The translations under genes were made by a program, and so were the position numbers. Shown one piece after another: positions 1 to 5,407 of a stretch of DNA of 9,691 bases. The notes beneath the pieces were generated by a model. It made no database searches, had not been told where the DNA came from, and was given only the letters and a program-made list of their open reading frames with translations. The stretch lies in NCBI GenBank assembly GCA_002329705.1, contig DCUC01000058.1, forward strand, positions 6,070 through 15,760. The letters run 5' to 3'. The stretch comes from Caryophanales bacterium UBA1424 (GTDB lineage Bacteria; Bacillota_I; Bacilli_A; RFN20; CAG-826). Position 1 is the stretch's first letter. Every line of letters starts with the position of its first letter.

Positions 1-219
1 GTTTTGCAGAAAATCGTCGATAACGGGGACACCGTGCTGGTGATCGAACATAATCTCGATGTGATTAAAGTGGCCGATCATATCATCGACATCGGCAAAG
101 ATGGCGGCGATGCCGGTGGTCAGATTATCGCTCAGGGCACGCCTGAAGAAATTGCCGCCTGCCCCGATTCCTACACCGGCCACTATTTGGCGAACATTCT
201 GAAAGGGAAAAACAATTGA
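1..219 (+). CDS. uvrA: UvrA excinuclease ABC subunit A, C-terminal end (5' truncated by window)
   Basis: This is the last 72 codons of the DNA-damage recognition ATPase of nucleotide excision repair, which loads UvrB onto lesions in the cytoplasm. The reading frame is open from base 1, so the true start lies upstream of the window. Visible are the end of the second ABC ATPase domain, with the H-loop stretch [10 protein letters not shown] just after where Walker B would be, then [12 protein letters not shown] and GTPEEIA, and a closing SYTGHYL. All of these are characteristic of UvrA C-termini. It ends at TGA, which together with rapZ shows that TGA is a stop here. The next gene, lgt, begins 48 bases downstream. 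In many Firmicutes hprK sits between uvrA and lgt, and it is absent here. Identity is secure despite the short fragment. Confidence 0.95.
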   Translation, partial: VLQKIVDNGDTVLVIEHNLDVIKVADHIIDIGKDGGDAGGQIIAQGTPEEIAACPDSYTGHYLANILKGKNN

Positions 220-247
220 GTTGTTGAACAACAACAATAATGTTATT
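220..247. repeat. Two adjacent small inverted repeats in the uvrA-lgt spacer
   Basis: Bases 220-226 (GTTGTTG) and 229-235 (CAACAAC) form a 7-base dyad around AA. Bases 236-240 (AATAA) and 243-247 (TTATT) form a second dyad. The first could fold as a 6-bp RNA hairpin with a GAAC loop, but no T-run follows it, so it is not a convincing terminator. TTGTTG (221-226) and TATTCT (244-249), 17 bases apart, could also pass as a very weak lgt promoter. Whether this spacer regulates lgt is unknown. Confidence 0.3.
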
Positions 248-267
248 CTTTCAAACAGGTAATCAAC

Positions 268-1560
268 ATGGAAGCACTCGGATATATCAGCCTCATCGCC
301 GTCATTGCCGCTTTTATCTTTTTACATCTAACGTTAAAGAAAATTGTCAAAAATGAAAGCGCGACATCATTATCGCGTCAGGATTTAATCAAGATTTTCT
401 CCGCGATCGGCGGCGCCGCGCTTTTTGCCTTTTTGGCGATGCTGGGACTCATCCTTGCGAAGGGTTGGAATCTTCGCGGAGGCGAATACGCGATGGCCCT
501 TATTGGAAGTTTTGTCTTCATCCTTGGATTATCATCGCTATATGCGGCTTTTGGTCTAAATTTTTACAAACCGACATTAGGAGCCAACATTCTTAAAATA
601 GTTCGCCTCGTCATGTATATTGCCATCCCGGTCATCATCATCTTTTTGGCGCTGGCCACCGAAGGAATTGCCGACTATCTGACTTATCCGCTCGTCAACC
701 GCATCTCGCTCACCGAAGGATTTGTTGATCCCTTTAATCGCACGGCCCAGTTTGCCGTCGCTTTTTATGGCATTCTAATCGTCAGCGGCGCCGTCATCGT
801 CTACTTCGTCAGCGATCACTTCTTTTTTAAAAAATTTAAACGCCACGGCATTCTTGACTCGACATTTTATGTCGCCTTTCCGGCCGGGTTAGTCGGAGCC
901 CGTCTGTGGTACTGCTATGTTTTGGAATTCGACCGATACGCCAATGATTTCCTCGCCGTCTTACAAGTGTGGGATGGTGGCTTGGCAATTATGGGCGGCG
1001 CGATTCTTGGTATTATCGCCGGCGTCACTTTTATGCTCGTGCGCCGCAAATACGTCAACATTCGCTGGGCGATGGACGTCATCGTCCCGGCTATTTTAAT
1101 CGCCCAGGCCATCGGCCGCTGGGGCAATTTCTTCAATATTGAAGTGCATGGTTTGGAAGTCGCGGCTTCGTCGTGGAGCTTCTTGCCGTCGATTATTTCC
1201 AATAACATGGCCTTTAGTTCAACAGACGGACCGGCCGCTGCCGGAAATATATATGTGCCGCTATTCTTGATTGAATCGATCAGTAATCTCGCCGGCTACT
1301 TCCTGATTACCTATGGGGTGGGCAAGGGGCTACGCAAATGGCTCTCGCTCGGCGATTTATCGATGGCTTATCTCATCTGGTATGGCGCGACAAGAGCAAT
1401 TATGGAGCCGCTCCGCTCGGCAGACTTTGAATATGGGCAGTCGTGGATTTCCTCGTTCATTTTAATCGGTGTCGGCGTCCTCGGCATCGTCGCTTTCCAC
1501 GTCTACGACTTTGTTCGCAAGAAAAAGAATCTTGAACCGCGGACTTACGAAACGGTGTAA
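268..1560 (+). CDS. lgt: Prolipoprotein diacylglyceryl transferase with N-terminal membrane extension
   Basis: Lgt is an integral membrane enzyme that transfers diacylglycerol from phosphatidylglycerol to the lipobox cysteine of prolipoproteins, the first step of lipoprotein maturation. The core lies at about residues 152-420. The Lgt signature GRWGNFFNIEVHG is at 283-295, supplying the equivalents of E. coli Arg143, Asn146 and Gly154. GARLWY is at 210-215, WDGGLAIMGG at 235-244, and TRAIMEPLR at 375-383 supplies the equivalents of Arg239 and Glu243. The position of E. coli His103 is Met242. At 430 residues it is far longer than the usual 260-300. The excess is an N-terminal block with about four hydrophobic segments (near 5-23, 44-65, 74-97 and 111-137) before the normal first Lgt helix (162-186). 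The ATG is preceded by a modest AGGT. ppaX follows after only 6 bases, so the two are probably cotranscribed. Confidence 0.94.
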   Translation: MEALGYISLIAVIAAFIFLHLTLKKIVKNESATSLSRQDLIKIFSAIGGAALFAFLAMLGLILAKGWNLRGGEYAMALIGSFVFILGLSSLYAAFGLNFYKPTLGANILKIVRLVMYIAIPVIIIFLALATEGIADYLTYPLVNRISLTEGFVDPFNRTAQFAVAFYGILIVSGAVIVYFVSDHFFFKKFKRHGILDSTFYVAFPAGLVGARLWYCYVLEFDRYANDFLAVLQVWDGGLAIMGGAILGIIAGVTFMLVRRKYVNIRWAMDVIVPAILIAQAIGRWGNFFNIEVHGLEVAASSWSFLPSIISNNMAFSSTDGPAAAGNIYVPLFLIESISNLAGYFLITYGVGKGLRKWLSLGDLSMAYLIWYGATRAIMEPLRSADFEYGQSWISSFILIGVGVLGIVAFHVYDFVRKKKNLEPRTYETV

Positions 1561-1566
1561 TTAATC

Positions 1567-2217
1567 ATGTATAAACTCGTACTTTTTGATATGGACGGCA
1601 CCATCGCCGATACCGATGGGATGATCGTGGCGACTTTTATTGAAATGTATCGTCTTTATCGCCCCGATTATATGCCGACTATTGACTATATGCTGACCTT
1701 TTCCGGTCCGCCGATTGTCCAAACATTGACTAAAGAATTTCCTGATTTGACTTTTGATTATGCTTTTAAAGAGTATCAGCGAATATCGTTGCCAAATTAT
1801 CAAAAATTTGCCAAAGCCTTTCCTTTTGTGCGTGAATTGGCCGAAAAACTCCACGCTCGCGGAATTAAAATCGGCATCGTTACATCCAAGCATCGCTATC
1901 CCGCTGAATACACTTTAAAACTTATCGACCTCGATGGTGTGTTTGACCTTTTAATCGCTCATGACGATGTAAAAGAAGCCAAACCGAATCCAGAGGGCAT
2001 TTTTCAAGCGATGAAACATTTTGCTGTTGACGATAAGCGCGATGTCTTATATGTCGGCGACACGCTCACCGATTATCTGACCGCGCAAAATGCCGGAATC
2101 GATGTCGCCTTGGTCACATGGACCCCCCGCGATCTCCCTCCTGAAGCAAAACCAACCTATTATATCGACTCTTTTAATGAATTCTTTGAGGTGATTAACC
2201 ATGGAAAAACAAATTGA
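1567..2217 (+). CDS. ppaX: HAD-family phosphatase, PpaX-like pyrophosphatase
   Basis: This is a haloacid-dehalogenase superfamily hydrolase of 216 residues, the same length I recall for B. subtilis PpaX. All four HAD motifs are intact: DMDGT at 8-12 (nucleophile Asp8, acid/base Asp10), the motif II Thr in IVTSKHR (104-110), the motif III Lys in EAKPNPEG (137-144), and GDTLTD at 164-169. The alpha-helical cap lies at about 15-85. In B. subtilis, PpaX hydrolyses the pyrophosphate released when HPr kinase/phosphorylase dephosphorylates HPr(Ser-P). The assignment rests on the conserved position between lgt and trxB plus length and motifs; HAD substrate specificity cannot be read from motifs alone. 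Phosphoglycolate phosphatase is the main alternative. hprK is not at its usual site upstream, so the partner must be elsewhere or the substrate differs. The gene has no clear Shine-Dalgarno and is probably coupled to lgt; its 3' end overlaps trxB by 17 bases. Confidence 0.8.
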   Translation: MYKLVLFDMDGTIADTDGMIVATFIEMYRLYRPDYMPTIDYMLTFSGPPIVQTLTKEFPDLTFDYAFKEYQRISLPNYQKFAKAFPFVRELAEKLHARGIKIGIVTSKHRYPAEYTLKLIDLDGVFDLLIAHDDVKEAKPNPEGIFQAMKHFAVDDKRDVLYVGDTLTDYLTAQNAGIDVALVTWTPRDLPPEAKPTYYIDSFNEFFEVINHGKTN

Positions 2218-3124
2218 TGTCGCCATCATCGGCGGCGGAATCGCCGGCATCACAGCCGGTCTTTATGTCAAGCGCAGCAATTTAAGCGTCATGGCCATCG
2301 ACCGCAATGTCTTCGGCGGGAAACTGGCCAAACTCGGTGAAATCTACAACTATCCGGGCTTTGAGGCCATCAGCGGACCTGAACTCGCCTATAAACTTAT
2401 GGAACAGGCCACTAAAAACGATATCGAACTCGAATACGGAAGCGTCATCAATGTCACAAAACAAGATGACGGACTCTTTTTAGTGGAGACCGAAGAGCAC
2501 ATGATTCGCGCGAAAGTCGTCATCATCGCGACCGGAACGATTGAAAAGCAGCTGGGCATTCCCGGCGAGAAGGAATTTCTTAATCGCGGCGTCTCGTACT
2601 GCGCGACTTGTGACGGCCCCCTTTATCGCAATAAAGAAGTCGCGGTCGTCGGCTATCTTGATACGGCTCTTGAAGAAGCGATATATCTCTCCGGAATCGC
2701 TCAAACCGTTCATTTGATTAGCAAAGCCAGCGTCAAGGAAATCGAATCGGATAAACTCTCGCACGTTCTGAGCCGCAGCAACATCAATCTCATCGCTAAA
2801 AGCGATGTTATGACAATAAAAGGTCACGATCACGTCGAAAGCATCATCGTCATGGACCTAGACACCAATGACGAACAAGAAATTAAAGTCAGTGCCGTCT
2901 TTCCTTATATCGGGCAAAAAACACTGACGGAATTTCTCGCTAATCTAAAAGTCGAGACGCGCAACGGCTATCTCGTCGTCAATAAGGACATGGAAACGAA
3001 TGTTCCCGGCTTATTGGCGGCCGGAGATACGACCGATAAGAAACTTCGGCAGCTGGTGACAGCGGCCGGCGATGGCTGCATTGCGGCCACCAGCGCCATC
3101 CGCTACATCAAAGCCAAAAAATAA
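2201..3124 (+). CDS. trxB: Thioredoxin-reductase-like flavoprotein with degenerate NAD(P)H site
   Basis: This cytoplasmic FAD protein has the length (307 residues) and layout of low-molecular-weight thioredoxin reductase. The FAD-binding GGGIAG is at 11-16, YNYPGF at 49-54, the redox-active CATC at 134-137, and the C-terminal FAD motif AAGDTTDKKLRQLVTAAGDG at 273-292. Thioredoxin reduction through the CATC disulfide is therefore well supported. The electron donor is not. The second nucleotide motif, normally GGGDSA or GGGNTA, reads GYLDTA (151-156), and the HRRxxxR stretch that grips the NADPH 2'-phosphate reads ISKASVKE (173-180). The same two motifs are missing in ferredoxin- or flavin-dependent thioredoxin reductases of anaerobes, so this may be such an enzyme. 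Start: the ATG is preceded by a strong GAGGTGA (2188-2194) inside ppaX. Gene position just upstream of rapZ matches the Firmicutes norm. A hairpin follows the stop. Confidence 0.85.
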   Translation: MEKQIDVAIIGGGIAGITAGLYVKRSNLSVMAIDRNVFGGKLAKLGEIYNYPGFEAISGPELAYKLMEQATKNDIELEYGSVINVTKQDDGLFLVETEEHMIRAKVVIIATGTIEKQLGIPGEKEFLNRGVSYCATCDGPLYRNKEVAVVGYLDTALEEAIYLSGIAQTVHLISKASVKEIESDKLSHVLSRSNINLIAKSDVMTIKGHDHVESIIVMDLDTNDEQEIKVSAVFPYIGQKTLTEFLANLKVETRNGYLVVNKDMETNVPGLLAAGDTTDKKLRQLVTAAGDGCIAATSAIRYIKAKK

Positions 3125-3140
3125 TCCACATTTATTTTTT

Positions 3141-3166
3141 AAGCGGCAATCAATTTGTCGCTTTTT
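3141..3166 (+). terminator. Probable intrinsic terminator after trxB
   Basis: AAGCGGCA (3141-3148) pairs with TGTCGCTT (3156-3163), giving an 8-bp stem with one G·U pair around a 7-base loop. The following Ts give a short run (CTTTTT, then AATT). It lies 16 bases after the trxB stop and probably ends the lgt-ppaX-trxB transcript. The U-run is short, so readthrough is likely. Confidence 0.6.
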
Positions 3167-3207
3167 AATTGCAAACGATACGGAAATAAGTGTTATTTCG
3201 GTATATT

Positions 3208-3237
3208 TTGTCACCTCGTGTGTTATTATATTTTATA
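3208..3237 (+). promoter_or_regulatory. Candidate promoter region for rapZ-whiA
   Basis: TTGTCA (3208-3213) is a 5/6 match to a -35 box. Several AT-rich hexamers could serve as the -10: TATATT at 3227-3232 fits TATAAT best (5/6) but lies only 13 bases from TTGTCA, while TTTTAT at 3231-3236 has the ideal 17-base spacing but would start the RNA almost at the Shine-Dalgarno (AGGA, 3241-3244). The exact elements are therefore unresolved. The AT-rich spacer after a terminator makes a promoter here likely. Confidence 0.35.
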
Positions 3238-3251
3238 TATAGGAATGTTTT

Positions 3252-4100
3252 ATGATTGACTTAATTATCTTGACCGGCGTCTCGGGAGCCGGAAAATCAA
3301 CTGCCGTAAGGACATTCGAAGAAATGGATTATTACATCGTCGAAAATGTCCCTTTTTCCGTTATTCCTAAGCTTTATAAAGCATTTGAAGATGATCCGGT
3401 CCGCTATCGGCGAACCGTCGTCGTCGTGGCTATTGATGAGGCTTTAAAAGCCGCTCAGGCCGCCCGTAAAAATACCAATTTCCGCGTCACTTTCTTAGCT
3501 CTTGATGCTTCTGAAGCCGAATTATTGACGCGCTTTCGTTTGACGCGCCACATCCATCCGGCGCAAGCTCACGGATTATCGCTCGCCGATTCCCTCGAAC
3601 GCGACCGCAAAATCATGGATGTCTTGAAAAAGGATGTCGATATGTATGTCGATACGACCGGCAAGACGGCGACTGAACTCCGCAAATTCATCTTTACCAA
3701 CATACAGGGCATGGAAAGCGGCAACCTGACGATTAGCTTCGTCTCCTTTGGCTTCAAGCACGGCGTGCCCAATGATGTCGAGATGATTTTTGATACCCGC
3801 ATCGTTCCTAATCCTTATTGGATTAGCGAATTAAAAGACATGACCGGTCTCGATGAGCCCGTCAAGAAGTTCGTCCTCGAAGACAAAGAAGCCAAAGAAC
3901 TGATTAAAAATATTGAAAAATACCTTGATTATTATCTCGCCAAGGTCCGCGCCGAAGACCGTAATTTCTTTGTCGTCGGCATCGGCTGCAGCGGGGGTCA
4001 GCACCGCTCGGTTGTCATCGCGCAATATCTGGCCAGTAAATACGCCGCCAATTACCGAACCCTTTGCTTACACCGCGATATCGGAAAATTTAAAAAGTGA
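3252..4100 (+). CDS. rapZ: RapZ/YvcJ-family nucleotide-binding protein
   Basis: This is a cytoplasmic P-loop protein of the RapZ (YvcJ) family, 282 residues, the usual length. The Walker A GVSGAGKS is at 9-16. The mid-region has VDTTGKTATELR (133-144) and the family block SFGFKHGVPNDVEMIFDTR (165-183), followed by PNPYW (186-190). The C-terminal domain has GIGCSGGQHRS at 243-253 and ends with HRDIGKF. In E. coli RapZ controls decay of the GlmZ small RNA and so glucosamine-6-phosphate synthesis. In B. subtilis YvcJ hydrolyses ATP/GTP and affects competence. The role here is not determinable. The family DNLP-like motif reads ENVP (31-34). The ATG has AGGA 7 bases upstream. The gene stops at TGA within a GTGA overlap with whiA; in most Firmicutes yvcK would lie between them. 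Confidence 0.95.
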   Translation: MIDLIILTGVSGAGKSTAVRTFEEMDYYIVENVPFSVIPKLYKAFEDDPVRYRRTVVVVAIDEALKAAQAARKNTNFRVTFLALDASEAELLTRFRLTRHIHPAQAHGLSLADSLERDRKIMDVLKKDVDMYVDTTGKTATELRKFIFTNIQGMESGNLTISFVSFGFKHGVPNDVEMIFDTRIVPNPYWISELKDMTGLDEPVKKFVLEDKEAKELIKNIEKYLDYYLAKVRAEDRNFFVVGIGCSGGQHRSVVIAQYLASKYAANYRTLCLHRDIGKFKK

Positions 4101-5062
4101 GACCGACGCTTTCGTTTACCCGCAAAGTTAAAGAAGAGATTGTCACCAAACCTTTTACCGAAGAGCGTCTCCGCGCCTTAGTCTCGGCGTTCATCAAGGT
4201 CAACGGTCGCATGGAAATCAAGAATCGCTGCGTTGCGATTCTTTTACAAACCGAAAACGCCAAAATAGCGAAATTCATCTATCAAATCATACAGCAAATA
4301 TATGGCATCAATATCCGTTTCTCTTATGAGAAAACAATGAAGTTTAAACGCCGTATTACTTACAACATCATCATCGATCAGGAAGCCGAATATATTATGG
4401 GCGATTTGGAAATTTCCTTTTTGGAAGGCAAAATTGCCAAGAATATCGTCTTTAATGATGATATGATCGGCGGTTACTTAGCCGGCGCTTTTCTCGCCTC
4501 CGGTTCGGTCAACAGCCCGCGCAGTTCCAACTACCACTTTGAGATTGCTCTCAATGACGAAAACTACGCGAAATGGTTTTTAAAGTTAATCGCCAAATAC
4601 AAGGGCGGAAGCTTTAGTCCCAAGACCATCAAGCGGCGCGAGCAGTTTGTCATCTATCTTAAAAAGTCCGACCAGATCGCTGATTTTCTCATTTTGATGG
4701 GTGCCACGGCTTCAAGTCTCGAATTCGAAAATATTCGTATTGACCGCGAATTTGCCAACATTGGCAATCGCCTGCAAAATCTCGACACCGCCAATTACGA
4801 GAAAACGCTGACTTCAGCGGCCCGTCAGCTCGATGACCTGCGGACGATTGACAAAATTCTCGGCGTGAAAAATCTCGCTAATGAGAAGCAGCGCCTTCTG
4901 GCTGAAATTCGCTTGCAAAATGAAGACGCGACGATGGAAGAGTTGGCTGCCATGCTCAGCGAGAAGATGGATAAAGTCGTGACAAAATCAAATGTCAATC
5001 ATATCTTCCGCGCTCTCCGCGTTCTCGCTAAGCGCTATCGAGGGGATGATGATGAAAACTAA
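4097..5062 (+). CDS. whiA: WhiA, DNA-binding protein with homing-endonuclease fold
   Basis: WhiA is a conserved Gram-positive protein built from a degenerate LAGLIDADG endonuclease scaffold and a C-terminal helix-turn-helix. It is a sporulation transcription factor in Streptomyces and affects division and chromosome segregation in Bacillus. At 321 residues it is a usual length. The LAGLIDADG-like segment GGYLAGAFLASGSVNSPRS is at 125-143. NRLQNLDTANYEKT (224-237) and AARQLDDLR (241-249) match the family's NRLxNxxTANxxKT and AxRQ..D.R signature, and the HTH lies at about 264-314 (EELAAMLSEKM, KSNVNHIFRALRVL). The start is GTG at 4097, overlapping the rapZ stop as GTGA; no better in-frame start lies nearby and the N-terminus SFTRKVKEEI matches the family. 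Translation is probably coupled to rapZ. Its end overlaps a small regulator gene by 11 bases. Confidence 0.95.
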   Translation: MRPTLSFTRKVKEEIVTKPFTEERLRALVSAFIKVNGRMEIKNRCVAILLQTENAKIAKFIYQIIQQIYGINIRFSYEKTMKFKRRITYNIIIDQEAEYIMGDLEISFLEGKIAKNIVFNDDMIGGYLAGAFLASGSVNSPRSSNYHFEIALNDENYAKWFLKLIAKYKGGSFSPKTIKRREQFVIYLKKSDQIADFLILMGATASSLEFENIRIDREFANIGNRLQNLDTANYEKTLTSAARQLDDLRTIDKILGVKNLANEKQRLLAEIRLQNEDATMEELAAMLSEKMDKVVTKSNVNHIFRALRVLAKRYRGDDDEN

Positions 5063-5279
5063 TCTGCAGCTCGGACAAAAAATTGCCGCTTTGCGTCGGG
5101 CTCGCGGCTGGAATCAGGAGGAGATGGCCTTTCGCGCCAGCTTAAACCGCAATTATCTCTCCGATTTAGAAAATGGGCGCCGCAATCCTTCTTTGAAGGT
5201 TTTGGAAAAAATCGCCTTTGCCTTCGAAATTAATCTCGAGACCCTCTTTCGCGGAATAACCTCATTTCCTTATGTATAA
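5052..5279 (+). CDS. Small XRE-family helix-turn-helix regulator
   Basis: This 75-residue protein is almost entirely one Cro/C1-type (XRE, HTH_3) DNA-binding domain. Helix 1 is near 6-18, the HTH proper near 22-40 (QEEMAFRASLNRNYLSDLE), then GRRNPSLKVLEKIAFAFEI (42-60) and LETLF (62-66). NYLSDLENGRRNPS resembles small stand-alone regulators, including controller (C) proteins of restriction-modification systems, but no restriction or methylase gene is visible. Three ATGs lie in a row (5046, 5049, 5052). The last is preferred because GAGGGG (5040-5045) is then 6 bases upstream; an open frame reaching back to 4992 lies wholly inside whiA and lacks a ribosome site. It overlaps the whiA end by 11 bases, so it is probably coupled to it. 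It occupies the place where Bacillus carries crh. Target genes are unknown; the dyads just downstream are possible operators. Confidence 0.85.
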   Translation: MKTNLQLGQKIAALRRARGWNQEEMAFRASLNRNYLSDLENGRRNPSLKVLEKIAFAFEINLETLFRGITSFPYV

Positions 5280-5295
5280 AACTCTTGTTTTATGC
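5274..5295 (+). terminator. Weak AT-rich hairpin at the end of the rapZ-whiA-xre unit
   Basis: GTATAAAAC (5274-5282) pairs with GTTTTATGC (5287-5295), a 9-bp stem including one U·G pair around a TCTT loop. It overlaps the stop codon of the XRE gene. Only three Ts follow and the stem is AT-rich, so it would be a weak terminator at best. It may instead be an mRNA 3'-end stabiliser or chance. Confidence 0.3.
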
Positions 5296-5321
5296 CTTTG
5301 CTGAGTCTCAGATAAAAAAAT

Positions 5322-5335
5322 CGTAAACGCTTACA
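5322..5335. promoter_or_regulatory. cre-like operator (CcpA/LacI-family) upstream of gapA
   Basis: CGTAAACGCTTACA matches the Bacillus catabolite-responsive element TGWAANCGNTNWCA at 13 of 14 positions; only the first base differs. It has the LacI/GalR-type layout, GTAA and TTAC arms around a central CG. Its centre is about 54 bases before the transcription start predicted from the gapA -10, that is, upstream of the -35. From such a position CcpA usually activates rather than represses. Binding by another LacI-family sugar regulator is equally compatible. Confidence 0.65.
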
Positions 5336-5347
5336 AAGTGATTTTAC

Positions 5348-5376
5348 TTAAATAATCGACCTAATTCTTATATAAT
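5348..5376 (+). promoter_or_regulatory. gapA: gapA promoter (perfect -10, poor -35)
   Basis: TATAAT at 5371-5376 is a perfect sigma-A -10 box. The hexamer 17 bases upstream, TTAAAT (5348-5353), matches TTGACA at only three positions, and no TG extends the -10. Transcription would start near 5383, leaving a leader of about 25 bases with the strong Shine-Dalgarno AGGAGGA (5394-5400). A weak -35 below a cre-like box fits an activator-dependent promoter. Confidence 0.6.
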
Positions 5377-5407
5377 AAACGCGGTAGAAAAAAAGGAGGA
5401 CATATAT

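Noticed and set aside
217..219. TGA read as tryptophan (Mollicutes code 4)
   Set aside because: TGA ends uvrA and rapZ at family-typical C-termini, and no gene here contains an internal TGA; tryptophans use TGG.
2480..2833. Minus-strand open frame (117 codons) opposite the TrxB-like gene
   Set aside because: Antisense to a gene with clear FAD and CATC motifs; no domain, no ribosome site worth noting.
4992..5051. Extended N-terminus for the XRE regulator (start at 4992)
   Set aside because: The extra 20 residues lie wholly inside whiA and have no ribosome site, whereas the ATG at 5052 has GAGGGG at proper spacing and gives a standard XRE length.
5040..5279. Restriction-modification controller protein
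   Set aside because: The sequence style is similar, but no endonuclease or methyltransferase gene is next to it and all neighbours are housekeeping genes.
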